Shown: one piece after another, positions 27,848-35,986 of the stretch
Numbering within the stretch: position 1 is the first letter of the stretch
How the letters are laid out: the number at the start of each line of letters is the position of its first letter
Source: an uncultured Paracoccaceae bacterium
GTDB taxonomy: Bacteria > Pseudomonadota > Alphaproteobacteria > Rhodobacterales > Rhodobacteraceae
Length of the DNA stretch: 64,000 bases
Direction: 5' to 3'
NCBI GenBank assembly: GCA_947496535.1
Contig: CANMDE010000006.1
Coordinates: forward strand, 1-64,000
Position numbers and translations under genes: made by a program
Notes under the pieces: model-generated
Databases searched by the model: none
Seen by the model: only the letters and a program-made list of their open reading frames with translations
Told to the model about the DNA's origin: nothing

Positions 27848-28466
27848 CCCGACTGTCTGGATCACGGCGAAGCCAACGCATCTCTTCCATCCGGGTCAGC
27901 ATGGCACGACCCAATGATCCGGCCAGATGTGTGCGACGCTCACTCCAGTCCAGACAGGCACGGCAAAGCGGTGCCCGCGCCGACGAAAGAGCCTCTAGAT
28001 CGACACCAAAATCAGCTGCAAATGCAGCGCCCTGCGGTGTGATCGTAACATCTTCCCCATCCTCGCGCAGATCGCCGCGTCCGAGCATGCAACTGAACAT
28101 CTGCACACCCCGCTGTCCGGCTAGATGATTGTAGCAAACGCGCGCCTGACGCATCGCGGCATCCTTTGGGCCTGTTCTGGTCCGTAGCTCCGAGGCAGCC
28201 AAACCCATCAGTGCCTCAAGCGTGGCAGCCACATCTCCATGGGCCAGCGCGAAATACTTATGTCGCCCCTGTTTGCGCACCTGGACCAACCCACCATCCC
28301 GCAGCTTTGCCAGATGCCCGCTTGCGGTCTGGGCCGTCACACCGGCCTCCGCCGCCAATTCTGTCGCAGTCAGCGCCTTGCCCGCCATCAAGGCGGTCAG
28401 CATGTTCGCCCGCGCCGGATCACCGATCAGCGCTGCAATACGAGAGATATCAGGCCCTTCCTTCAT
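27789..28466 (-). CDS. ArsR-type winged-helix regulator with C-terminal extension
   Basis: A 225-residue regulator, about twice the usual ArsR length. The N-terminal helix-turn-helix reads RIAALIGDPARANMLTALM, then TATELAAEAGVTAQTASGHLAKL and the wing VRKQGRHKYFAL. The remaining 125 residues form a helical region with several cysteines (ARVCYNHLAGQRGVQMFSC, LCRACLDWSERRTHLAG) that may bind a metal or oxidise; ligand unknown. It is divergent from the NIPSNAP/ABM/EamA operon with 73 bases between starts, which it likely controls. Confidence 0.85.
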   Translation of the reverse strand: MKEGPDISRIAALIGDPARANMLTALMAGKALTATELAAEAGVTAQTASGHLAKLRDGGLVQVRKQGRHKYFALAHGDVAATLEALMGLAASELRTRTGPKDAAMRQARVCYNHLAGQRGVQMFSCMLGRGDLREDGEDVTITPQGAAFAADFGVDLEALSSARAPLCRACLDWSERRTHLAGSLGRAMLTRMEEMRWLRRDPDSRVIAFLSTGEMAFQQAFPLD

Positions 28467-28539
28467 ACCTCGATCATAGCCGAAGCATATGTGTAAATCA
28501 ATCCGCTACAAATCGGGTCAATCAAACACGGAGAAACCT

Positions 28540-28863
28540 ATGCTGACCTGTATCATCAAATATCATATCGATCCGACCAAAACGGCACAGTTCGAAGACT
28601 ACGCGCGGAACTGGGGTAAGGCGATCCCACGTAACGGCGCGGATCTGATCGGCTATTACGCACCGCATGAAGGCTCAACCACGCTCGCCTATGGCATCTA
28701 TAACATACCCTCGCTGGCCGCATACGAAGAATACCGCGCCAAACTTGCCGCCGATCCGCTGGGTCAGGAAAATTACGCCTTCGCCCAGAAAGAAAAATTC
28801 ATCCTCCGCGAAGATCGAACTTTTCTGCGGCTCGCCTCCGCCCCGCACGGACCAAAACAATGA
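28540..28863 (+). CDS. NIPSNAP family protein
   Basis: A 107-residue dimeric alpha-beta barrel protein. The pattern MLTCIIKYHIDPTKTAQFEDYARNWGKAIPR and the later YNIPSLAAYEEYRAKLAADP match the NIPSNAP family. These are small ferredoxin-like proteins whose reactions are mostly unknown. ATG 28540 follows CGGAGAAACC. It overlaps the next gene by four bases (ATGA) and is the first gene of a three-gene operon divergent from the ArsR-type regulator. Confidence 0.88.
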   Translation: MLTCIIKYHIDPTKTAQFEDYARNWGKAIPRNGADLIGYYAPHEGSTTLAYGIYNIPSLAAYEEYRAKLAADPLGQENYAFAQKEKFILREDRTFLRLASAPHGPKQ

Positions 28864-29222
28864 TCGCTGTCATCTTTGAAGTCGAACCGGCACCGGGCGA
28901 AATGGACACCTACCTGCAACATGCAGCCCACCTGCGGCCACTACTGGATGATGTTGACGGTTTCATTTCAGTGGAGCGATTTCGCAGTTTGGCCGACCCC
29001 AACAAACTTCTATCACTGTCATTCTTTGAGGATGAGGCCGCAATCGCCCGCTGGCGCAACACCCAAAGCCATCGCAACACACAATCGGCGGGGCGGTCTG
29101 GTATATTTTCCGACTACCGTCTGAGGATTGCCACGGTTTCACGCGACTACGGCTTGCATGATCGGGCACAAGCGCCCAAAGACAGCAGGCTGCATCACGG
29201 CGGATCGACAGGACCAGAATGA
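28860..29222 (+). CDS. Antibiotic biosynthesis monooxygenase (ABM) domain protein
   Basis: A 120-residue protein with the dimeric alpha-beta barrel of ABM or quinol monooxygenase-like enzymes: MIAVIFEVEPAPGEMDTYL at the start, VDGFISVERFRSL, and LSFFEDEAAIARWRNTQSH then GIFSDYRLRIATVSRDYG, the standard order of strands. A possible role is cofactor-free oxidation of a phenolic or quinol compound. Operon position between NIPSNAP and the exporter suggests a small detoxification unit. The last 25 residues are an unstructured tail. Confidence 0.85.
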   Translation: MIAVIFEVEPAPGEMDTYLQHAAHLRPLLDDVDGFISVERFRSLADPNKLLSLSFFEDEAAIARWRNTQSHRNTQSAGRSGIFSDYRLRIATVSRDYGLHDRAQAPKDSRLHHGGSTGPE

Positions 29223-30124
29223 CCAACTCCCCGACCCTTAGCAATTGGCTGTCCATCGCCGCACTGGGCCTGATCTGGGGTGGCACTTTCATGGTCGTCG
29301 CCATCGCCTTGCGTGGCTATGGCCCGCTCACGGTCGCGGCGGCACGCACGACGCTGGGTGCCGTAAGCCTGCTTGCACTGATGATCGCCATGCGAAGGCC
29401 TCTGCCCATCTTCACGGGTCAGATGATCAAATATCTGGTGGTCATCGGTGTTCTGAACACGGCAGTCCCCTTTGCACTGCTGAGCTGGGGACAGCAATTC
29501 GTCCCTTCGGCGTTTGCGGGCATCTCCATGGCTGCACTCCCGCTTTTTGTGCTGCCCCTGGCGCATGTCTTCACGGATGAAAAGCTAAGCACCCGCAACG
29601 CTGTGGGCGTGGTACTTGGTTTCATCGGTGCAGTTGTCCTGATCGGCCCCGGCGTGCTGCGGATTGGCACAGGGATGGAACCACTCGGCCAGATCGCTTG
29701 CCTTGCCGCGGCCCTTTCTTATGCAATATCGAGCATCATGACACGGCGCTGCCCGCCCATCGACCCAATCACCATGGCCGCACTGCTGCTGGCAGTGGGT
29801 GCCGGCGCCCTGCTCCCGGCCATGCTGCTTTTCGAAGGGGTGCCACGTGCGGCCAGCCGTGACACAACCCTTGCCATCTTGTTTCTTGGCCTCGTGCCCA
29901 CAGCGCTGGCCGCCCTTATCCGGGTGGCCACAATCCGGTCCGCAGGTGCAGTCTTTATGACACTGGTCAATTATCAGGTGCCGCTTTGGTCAGTGATCTT
30001 TGGCGCAGTTATCCTGAACGAATTATTGCCGTTCCGCTTTTTCGCGGCACTCGGCCTTATCCTTTTTGGTTTGGCGATCAGCCAATGGAACAGCCTGAAA
30101 AAGCTAACCACACGTCAGGGATGA
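29219..30124 (+). CDS. EamA/DMT family transporter
   Basis: A 301-residue membrane protein with ten predicted helices in two EamA repeats (LIWGGTFMVVAIALRGYGPLTVAAAR in the first; FLGLVPTALAALIRVATIRSAGAVF and VPLWSVIFGAVILNELLPF in the second). DMT carriers export amino acids or small metabolites. Its ATG overlaps the ABM gene stop (ATGA), so it is translated with it. With the two oxidase-like genes upstream it could export a product or toxic compound; substrate unknown. Confidence 0.88.
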   Translation: MTNSPTLSNWLSIAALGLIWGGTFMVVAIALRGYGPLTVAAARTTLGAVSLLALMIAMRRPLPIFTGQMIKYLVVIGVLNTAVPFALLSWGQQFVPSAFAGISMAALPLFVLPLAHVFTDEKLSTRNAVGVVLGFIGAVVLIGPGVLRIGTGMEPLGQIACLAAALSYAISSIMTRRCPPIDPITMAALLLAVGAGALLPAMLLFEGVPRAASRDTTLAILFLGLVPTALAALIRVATIRSAGAVFMTLVNYQVPLWSVIFGAVILNELLPFRFFAALGLILFGLAISQWNSLKKLTTRQG

Positions 30125-30197
30125 ATTATTCATACGCGCCGCACTTTTACCGTATTTTGTGGGCAGGCATCTAGGACCAAATAACACGGAGTGTCCT

Positions 30198-31046
30198 ATG
30201 CGTTCTATTTTCACTGGCATTTTCGCCATCTTTGTTCTGACATCCATGGCCACCACGGCTGAGGCACGACGGGGCGGCGGATACTCCACCAACCAAGAGC
30301 TACTATTTGTCAGCCCGACTGAAATCGAAAATGACCTGGGACCGCTATCCGTATGTCATCTGGTCAAAACCCGCGCGATCATCTTCATCAATGTGTGGCG
30401 GACACTGGAAGGTTACGCCCTGGCCAATAACGGGTGCATGACCGATGCTTATTTTGACCTGAGCGCCGAAGAACTCTCCGCCGCACAGCTTGCCGGAGCG
30501 ATCTCAAAAGATGTACCCGCCACACCAAAGCTGAGCATGGCGCAGGTGATGAACGGTTCCTGGGGGCTTGGGCTGATCGCGGCATTGGTCGGTTTTGCCA
30601 TATTCAAAGCATTCAAAATCCGTGCCCGCCGGAACGAACGTATGAGCTTTGTCTCGGGCGCGTCCCCGGTTGCTCAGGCGATCATCGACGCCATGTGTCA
30701 CGCGGCCAAGGCTGACGGCCACATCGCCCCGTCCGAGATTGCCCAGATCAAACAAGCCGCCGAGGAAATGACAGGCGAAACCTTTACCAACGACACAGTG
30801 GCACACATGGCAAGCATCGCCGAGGCGAAGCTGGACCAAAGCGGATTCAAGCGTCTGGTCAAAAGTCGCAGCCCGGCAGAAAACATGGACATCATGCGCG
30901 GCGTCCTGATGGTTGTGGCTGCCGATGGTCGGCTTGACGGCAAGGAAAAGGTCTTTGTGGGCGGCTTGGCACAAGCCATGAAGATGTCAGGTCAACAGGT
31001 CGCAATACTGCTGGCCGAAGTAACCGGACAACTTAATAGCGTTTGA
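30198..31046 (+). CDS. Hypothetical membrane protein with C-terminal TerB-like domain
   Basis: A 282-residue protein. Signal peptide at 1-23 (FTGIFAIFVLTSMATTAEA), a soluble portion, one membrane helix near residues 120-138 (GLGLIAALVGFAIFKAF), then a cytoplasmic helical domain from about 150. The last part reads AIIDAMCHAAKADGHIAPSEIAQIKQA and LMVVAADGRLDGKEKVFVGGLAQAM, the two DG repeats of TerB/DUF533 proteins, which bind metal ions. The exact function is unknown. ATG 30198 follows CGGAGTGTCC. It stands alone behind the EamA operon. Confidence 0.75.
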   Translation: MRSIFTGIFAIFVLTSMATTAEARRGGGYSTNQELLFVSPTEIENDLGPLSVCHLVKTRAIIFINVWRTLEGYALANNGCMTDAYFDLSAEELSAAQLAGAISKDVPATPKLSMAQVMNGSWGLGLIAALVGFAIFKAFKIRARRNERMSFVSGASPVAQAIIDAMCHAAKADGHIAPSEIAQIKQAAEEMTGETFTNDTVAHMASIAEAKLDQSGFKRLVKSRSPAENMDIMRGVLMVVAADGRLDGKEKVFVGGLAQAMKMSGQQVAILLAEVTGQLNSV

Positions 31047-31056
31047 GACGGTAAGG

Positions 31057-31311
31057 ATGGGCGCCGTTGGTCTGGAACCTGAGATGGCTTTGGTCTTCGC
31101 ACAAGAGGCCAGTCCCAAGGTTAGTCATATTGAAGAAACTACGGCAGCGCAGGATGCGATGAAGTTGTCAGAAAGAGCACAAATTGAGATCCTATCACGG
31201 GAAATCTTAGACGAACCAAAAATTGGATTTTGCAACGGATGTGAATTGGCAAATTTTCATTGTTTTTGCGAATGGCGCAAAACAGAGCTTTTAAGGGGAA
31301 ATGGATGGTAA
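31057..31311 (+). CDS. Small hypothetical ORF, possible gene
   Basis: An 84-residue frame with a cysteine cluster near the C-terminus (GFCNGCELANFHCFCEW), which could bind metal. The start ATG lies directly behind AAGG without proper spacing, so the true start may be further in. It overlaps the next small frame by seven bases, and that one has a good ribosome site, suggesting a coupled pair. No family is recognised and the region is low in GC; the frame could be chance. Confidence 0.25.
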   Translation: MGAVGLEPEMALVFAQEASPKVSHIEETTAAQDAMKLSERAQIEILSREILDEPKIGFCNGCELANFHCFCEWRKTELLRGNGW

Positions 31312-31547
31312 ACGTTGTGGGTAACCTTTTGTTTGCAGCGTTCTTTTTCTGGGCTTCAAAAATCTACGCGAATTGGCACGGAAACGTCACAGAACCTTTT
31401 CTTTGTGAATTCACAGGAAACATCTTCCGAAGGCTTAGGCTGCAATACTTCTATCACAATCGGAACGTTGTCGTCTCACTGATGTATCTTGTGACCTCCA
31501 TCGACGCGTTTCTGGATGCGGTTAACGCTGCGACCAACTTACACTAA
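31305..31547 (+). CDS. Small hypothetical membrane protein ORF, possible gene
   Basis: An 80-residue frame starting MVNVVGNLLFAAFFFW, with one hydrophobic segment near the N-terminus (residues 3-20) and a second mildly hydrophobic region. ATG 31305 has AAGGGGAAATGG upstream, a good site, and sits seven bases before the stop of the preceding frame. The product is not recognised. It ends in TAA at 31547, and after it no gene is seen until glmM. Confidence 0.3.
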   Translation: MVNVVGNLLFAAFFFWASKIYANWHGNVTEPFLCEFTGNIFRRLRLQYFYHNRNVVVSLMYLVTSIDAFLDAVNAATNLH

Positions 31548-31783
31548 TTTTCATTTGCGGGTTTCGTGACGTTGAAGCGCCACCAACTTTGGCGATCAAA
31601 AGGCTCCGTCGAAATGAATTAAGTGGCAGCTTCATCTCACGCTGGCGATAATCAGCGATGTTGCATTGAAAAGTCAGTCGGCCTCAGAAACGCTTGCTGC
31701 TTGAAGACATACTGCATAGGCCACGAGTCCAGCTGGCATCCGATAACCGCTGCATCATGTCAAAGACCAGCGACGTCCCTCGT
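31548..31783. other. Intergenic region before glmM end, no gene seen
   Basis: With the two doubtful small frames before it, the stretch 31047-31783 makes a 737-base gap between the TerB-like gene and the convergent glmM gene. I see no tRNA, repeat, mobile element remnant or convincing terminator here. Confidence 0.4.
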
Positions 31784-33127
31784 TCAGGCAGCCCCCTCAA
31801 CCTCAGCAACGATATTGCCCACAACTTGGCTGAGAAGATCATCATCCTCGCACTCAGCCATGACGCGGATTAGGGGTTCTGTCCCTGATTTGCGGATTAG
31901 CAGCCGGCCTTTGCCCTTAAGCTTCACTTCAGCGTCAGCAATGGAGCGGCGCACGGCATCGCTCTCAAGCGGGTCTTGCCCGTCAGCGTAACGCACATTC
32001 TGCAGCAGTTGAGGAACCGTCTCAAAGCTTTTGCTAAGATCGCTGGCCTTTTTATCAGTCTCGATCATTGCGGCCAAAAACTGCAAACCGGCAAGCAGAC
32101 CATCACCGGTGGTGGCATAATCAGTCATCACGATATGGCCCGATTGCTCACCGCCCAGGTTCCACCCACCGGCCCGCATCGCCTCAACCACATAGCGGTC
32201 GCCCACGGCTGTACGTTCCAGATGCAGGCCCCGCCCGTCCAGAAACCGTTCCAGCCCCAGGTTGGACATCACGGTGGCAACCAGCGTGCCACCATTCAAC
32301 CGCCCCTGATCGGCCCAACGCCCGGCCATCAGCGCCATCAGCTGATCGCCATCGGCAACCTCGCCCTTTTCATCAAGGATCATGACGCGGTCCGCATCAC
32401 CATCGAGGCAGATACCAACATCTGCCCCCTCCTGCAGGATCTTGGCCGCGGCAGCAGATGTATCGGTGGACCCGCAGCCATCGTTGATGTTCAGACCGTT
32501 CGGGCTGACGCCAATCGGGATCACGGTCGCACCCAATTCCCACAAGACCTCTGGCGCCACGCGATGGGCTGCACCGTTAGCGCAATCGACAACGACCCTC
32601 AGCCCGTCCAGACGCATCCCGACTGGGAATGTCGATTTCACCCGCTCGGCATACCGAAAACGGCCGTCGTCAATCCGCTTGGCGCGCCCGATATTCTGCG
32701 ATTGGGCAGGTTCCACCCCAGCCTCAATCAACGCCTCGATCTGTTCTTCAGCCTCATCCGACAGCTTGAACCCGTCTGGCCCAAAGAACTTGATCCCATT
32801 ATCGTGGTGCGGATTGTGACTGGCCGAAATCATGATCCCCACATCGGCCCGCATTGACGTGGTCAGCAATCCCACCGCTGGGGTCGGGACCGGCCCCAGC
32901 AAAAGCACATTCATACCGGTACTGGTCAGCCCCGCCGTGAGCGCATTCTCAAACATATAGCCCGAAAGCCGGGTGTCCTTGCCGATCACCACGCGATGAA
33001 CGTTCGAGCCGTCCCTGCGAAAAAATCGACCGGCAGCCGCGCCCATGCGCAGCGCCATTTCCGCTGTCATCGGATATGTGTTGGCCTTACCGCGCACCCC
33101 ATCGGTGCCGAAAAGTTTGCGTGTCAT
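31784..33127 (-). CDS. glmM: Phosphoglucosamine mutase
   Basis: Interconverts glucosamine-6-phosphate and glucosamine-1-phosphate for UDP-GlcNAc, needed for peptidoglycan and lipopolysaccharide. The 447-residue protein contains GTDGVRG at residue 7, the phosphoserine loop [17 protein letters not shown] near 97, the magnesium site [10 protein letters not shown] near 241 and the phosphate-binding [12 protein letters not shown] near the C-terminus. It is three bases behind folP in the same operon, the classic folP-glmM order of many bacteria. Confidence 0.97.
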   Translation of the reverse strand: MTRKLFGTDGVRGKANTYPMTAEMALRMGAAAGRFFRRDGSNVHRVVIGKDTRLSGYMFENALTAGLTSTGMNVLLLGPVPTPAVGLLTTSMRADVGIMISASHNPHHDNGIKFFGPDGFKLSDEAEEQIEALIEAGVEPAQSQNIGRAKRIDDGRFRYAERVKSTFPVGMRLDGLRVVVDCANGAAHRVAPEVLWELGATVIPIGVSPNGLNINDGCGSTDTSAAAAKILQEGADVGICLDGDADRVMILDEKGEVADGDQLMALMAGRWADQGRLNGGTLVATVMSNLGLERFLDGRGLHLERTAVGDRYVVEAMRAGGWNLGGEQSGHIVMTDYATTGDGLLAGLQFLAAMIETDKKASDLSKSFETVPQLLQNVRYADGQDPLESDAVRRSIADAEVKLKGKGRLLIRKSGTEPLIRVMAECEDDDLLSQVVGNIVAEVEGAA

Positions 33128-33130
33128 CTC

Positions 33131-34132
33131 TCACCGCTCGTTTATGGTTTGTTGCAGGTTCAATGCCTGCTTGATCTCAAACGTATCGTGAACCCGCAGA
33201 ATTTGCACCCCCTGCGTTGCAGCATGCAAGGCAACCGCGACAGAGCCTCCCAAACGATCCTGCGCCGTCTCACCACCACCCAGTGTGCCGATGAAGCGTT
33301 TCCGCGAGGCCCCCAGCAAAATCGGGCAACCAAGACTGTGAAACAACGACAGCCCGCGAAGCAGTTTCAGATTATGCTCCAACGTCTTGCCAAACCCGAT
33401 ACCGGGATCGACGATGATGCGGTCGCGGGCAATGCCGGCGGTCTCCGCAAACGCAATGCGTTCCTCCAGAAAGTCATACACATCCAGCAGCACGTCATCA
33501 TATTGCGGATCATCCTGCATCGTCGCCGGATCACCCTGAGCATGCATCAGGCAAACATGCAGCCCCGATGCTGCGGTCACAGCCGCCAGTTCAGGATCAA
33601 ATGTAAAGGCCGAGACGTCATTGATCAGGGTTGCCCCGGCCTCAATCGCAGCCTCAGCCACCTTGGCCTTGCGCGTATCGATTGATATGGCCACATCACT
33701 TGTGGCCCTGATGGCAGCGATTACCGGCGCTGTTCGCGTAATCTCATCGGCCACAGAAACCTCAACAGCACCAGGCCGCGTACTTTCGCCGCCGATATCA
33801 ATGATCGATGCCCCTGCCGCAACCATCGCCAAAGCATGATCGACAGCGACACCGGCATCGTCAAATTGCCCGCCATCGGAAAAACTGTCCGGGGTCACAT
33901 TTAAAATACCCATGACCTGCGGGGCATCCATGGCCAAACCGGCCACGGGAGCGCGGGGCGCGGTCAGTCGTTGCAAGACATCAGCGGGAACTTCCCCTGC
34001 CGGAACGACCATTGAAGAAGCACCACGCTCCAGCACTTCAACCTGATCAAACCAGCACCACCCACCTGCAAGGACATGGGCCGCATCTGGACGTGTCTCG
34101 CCACTTCGAGGCACTGGACGGAAATAGGGCAT
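33131..34132 (-). CDS. folP: Dihydropteroate synthase
   Basis: Condenses p-aminobenzoate with the pterin pyrophosphate in folate synthesis; it is the target of sulphonamides. The 333-residue protein has GILNVTPDSFSDGG near residue 75, GGESTRPGA, NDVSAF, DPGIGFGKTLEHN and GASRKRFIG, all the conserved loops. It is longer at the N-terminus than the E. coli enzyme by about 60 residues (PYFRPVPRSG to LTAPRAP). The ATG overlaps the folB stop as TGATG, so translation is coupled. Confidence 0.95.
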   Translation of the reverse strand: MPYFRPVPRSGETRPDAAHVLAGGWCWFDQVEVLERGASSMVVPAGEVPADVLQRLTAPRAPVAGLAMDAPQVMGILNVTPDSFSDGGQFDDAGVAVDHALAMVAAGASIIDIGGESTRPGAVEVSVADEITRTAPVIAAIRATSDVAISIDTRKAKVAEAAIEAGATLINDVSAFTFDPELAAVTAASGLHVCLMHAQGDPATMQDDPQYDDVLLDVYDFLEERIAFAETAGIARDRIIVDPGIGFGKTLEHNLKLLRGLSLFHSLGCPILLGASRKRFIGTLGGGETAQDRLGGSVAVALHAATQGVQILRVHDTFEIKQALNLQQTINER

Positions 34133-35049
34133 CAGATTGATGCCGCCTCGGAACTGACCATCCGCACAGGAACAAGCGCTTCTGGTGCGGCATCGCCAAT
34201 GACCAGCAGCTCCTTGGCCTGGATCTCGGCGGCAAACCATGCGACCAGCGCCAGTGCATTGCGCGGGCTGGCCGACGGTCCGTCCACAGCATCCAAAACA
34301 ATCTTTGACGGTGCCCATACACAAATCTGGCCATTCTTCATGGCCCAATCGAGTTCCGTCCGGGTCTGCACGACCTTGCAGCGATGATCTTTCGCGGCCA
34401 GAACCCATGCATTTTGTTCAATCACCAGTAAATCAATCCGCCGCTGGGTCATGGCATGACCGGTTTGCGGGGCAATCGCATCACCGGCACCCACAGCGAT
34501 GATCAATGGGGCCTCCATCGCCTCGGCTTGGTCGATCCAACCCTTAAGGTGATCAGAAGCAATGGCTGCATTCGACAGATACATCACACGCGGATGCGGC
34601 GCCTCCAGATGGTCCTGCCCGGCAGAGGCAGACCCATCGCGGGCACGCACTATCTCGACGCCAAGTGAAAAAGGCCCGCGATCCAGCTTTTCAATACGAA
34701 CAAAGACACGCTCAGCTTGCGGTTCAAGCAATATCCGCTCGGCGACCCGCTCAGCCAATGTTTCAAGCAGATTGAGACGCTCCGCTTCCAGCTCAATCCC
34801 GATCGCCTCGGTGACCCGATCATAAGACAAGATGCGGTCCACATCGTCGTCAATGGGACCGGTAAGCGGCGATACCTCAACCACCACATTGAAACGAACG
34901 CGCTGCAGCGTCCCGCGTTCCTGTTGAAACGCGCCAATCTCGACCTCCACCACGTAGTCGCGCAGCGAGATACGGTCGCAAGGTGTCAGGCTGCTGGCTT
35001 CTGCCCGCTCACTCGGATGCGCAAAGGCAAGGCGGATATCATCGGTCAT
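34132..35049 (-). CDS. folB: Dihydroneopterin aldolase fused to an amino-acid-kinase-like domain
   Basis: A 305-residue protein, more than twice the usual FolB length. Residues 25-140 form the dihydroneopterin aldolase domain (CDRISLRDYVVEVEIGAFQQ, ILSYDRVTEAIG, NLLETLAERVAERIL, VRIEKLDRGPF), which cleaves dihydroneopterin in folate synthesis. The remaining 160 residues have PLIIAVGAGDAIAP, KVVQTRTELDWAM and PSASPRNALALVAWFAAEI followed by KELLVIGDA, an order resembling the amino-acid-kinase fold. The function of this part is unknown. Coupled to folP by TGATG. ATG 35049 fits better than the upstream methionine at 35115. Confidence 0.85.
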   Translation of the reverse strand: MTDDIRLAFAHPSERAEASSLTPCDRISLRDYVVEVEIGAFQQERGTLQRVRFNVVVEVSPLTGPIDDDVDRILSYDRVTEAIGIELEAERLNLLETLAERVAERILLEPQAERVFVRIEKLDRGPFSLGVEIVRARDGSASAGQDHLEAPHPRVMYLSNAAIASDHLKGWIDQAEAMEAPLIIAVGAGDAIAPQTGHAMTQRRIDLLVIEQNAWVLAAKDHRCKVVQTRTELDWAMKNGQICVWAPSKIVLDAVDGPSASPRNALALVAWFAAEIQAKELLVIGDAAPEALVPVRMVSSEAASI

Positions 35050-35136
35050 GGACGTCTCAGCGTCAGGAACATTTCGACCCCAGCGATACGCTTCATGCAT
35101 CACTGGGGCAAGCATCCAAAACGACCAAAAACGGTC

Positions 35137-35814
35137 CTAGTTCGACGCGGTTTGCGTTGGCTTACGATAAAAGTAATGCGAACCGATGGAAGCGGTACGC
35201 GGATAGACACTCGCCCATGACGGATTGACCGCCCTGGTGTGATAGTGCGTCGCACCGCCGGTCAAATCCCGAACTGCACCATCCATCAGCAATCGGGCTA
35301 CTTTTCCGACGCGTTCCCAAGCCCGCGGCTCGGCAATCCTTTCGGCGATACCGTCACAGGTATACGTGAACTGACAACCATACTTTCGTCCGGTGCCCTG
35401 ATTGATCACAGCACAAAGGGTGTTGGGATAAATCCGGTTATCCACGCGGTTCAAAATCACTTCGCCGACGGCAAACATGCCCTCGACAGTTTCGCCGCGC
35501 GCTTCGAAGTACAACGCCTGCGCCAGACATTCCCACTGATCATCACCGGTGGCAGCCGGTTGCGCAGCAAGGAATTCGCGATCATAGCTAACCGCGCCCA
35601 TTTGAACTTCCAGATCACGCGCATCCGCCGAGGGCAGCGCGGTAAGCGCGGTCAGCCGGCTATCGGGAATGACTGAAAGTGATTGACGTTCCTGGCCCAA
35701 CAAAGCGCCAAGACGAGTTTCAAGAATTTGGTCAGCGGCGGCAACAGAAGCATTGACCGAAAACAAGGCCGCACAAAACAAGAAGGCGCGTGGCGCCCTA
35801 AACAAAGACAACAT
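35137..35814 (-). CDS. Exported cell wall hydrolase (SleB-like)
   Basis: A 225-residue protein with a signal peptide (residues 1-26, ALFSVNASVAAA). The C-terminal domain matches the SleB/Hydrolase_2 family: ECLAQALYFEARGETVEGMFAVGEVILNR near residues 95-122 with the catalytic glutamate in YFEARGE, then GCQFTYTCDG and GATHYHTRAVNPSW. The likely activity is lytic transglycosylase-type cleavage of peptidoglycan in the periplasm. It lies 87 bases upstream of folB on the same strand, so it may share that transcript. Confidence 0.88.
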   Translation of the reverse strand: MLSLFRAPRAFLFCAALFSVNASVAAADQILETRLGALLGQERQSLSVIPDSRLTALTALPSADARDLEVQMGAVSYDREFLAAQPAATGDDQWECLAQALYFEARGETVEGMFAVGEVILNRVDNRIYPNTLCAVINQGTGRKYGCQFTYTCDGIAERIAEPRAWERVGKVARLLMDGAVRDLTGGATHYHTRAVNPSWASVYPRTASIGSHYFYRKPTQTASN

Positions 35815-35986
35815 TATCCCACCCAGGATTACACGTGGCGTCGCCCCACGCTGGCTCGGCGCTCATTAAGGAAAAGATTCACGTTCGTCTAGACCTGTGG
35901 ACAAAACCCAATTTTCAGGCGGCAAGGCGCTGCAAAACTACAACATGTAGCGATTTTTGACACATTACAGCCCAAATACACCATAT

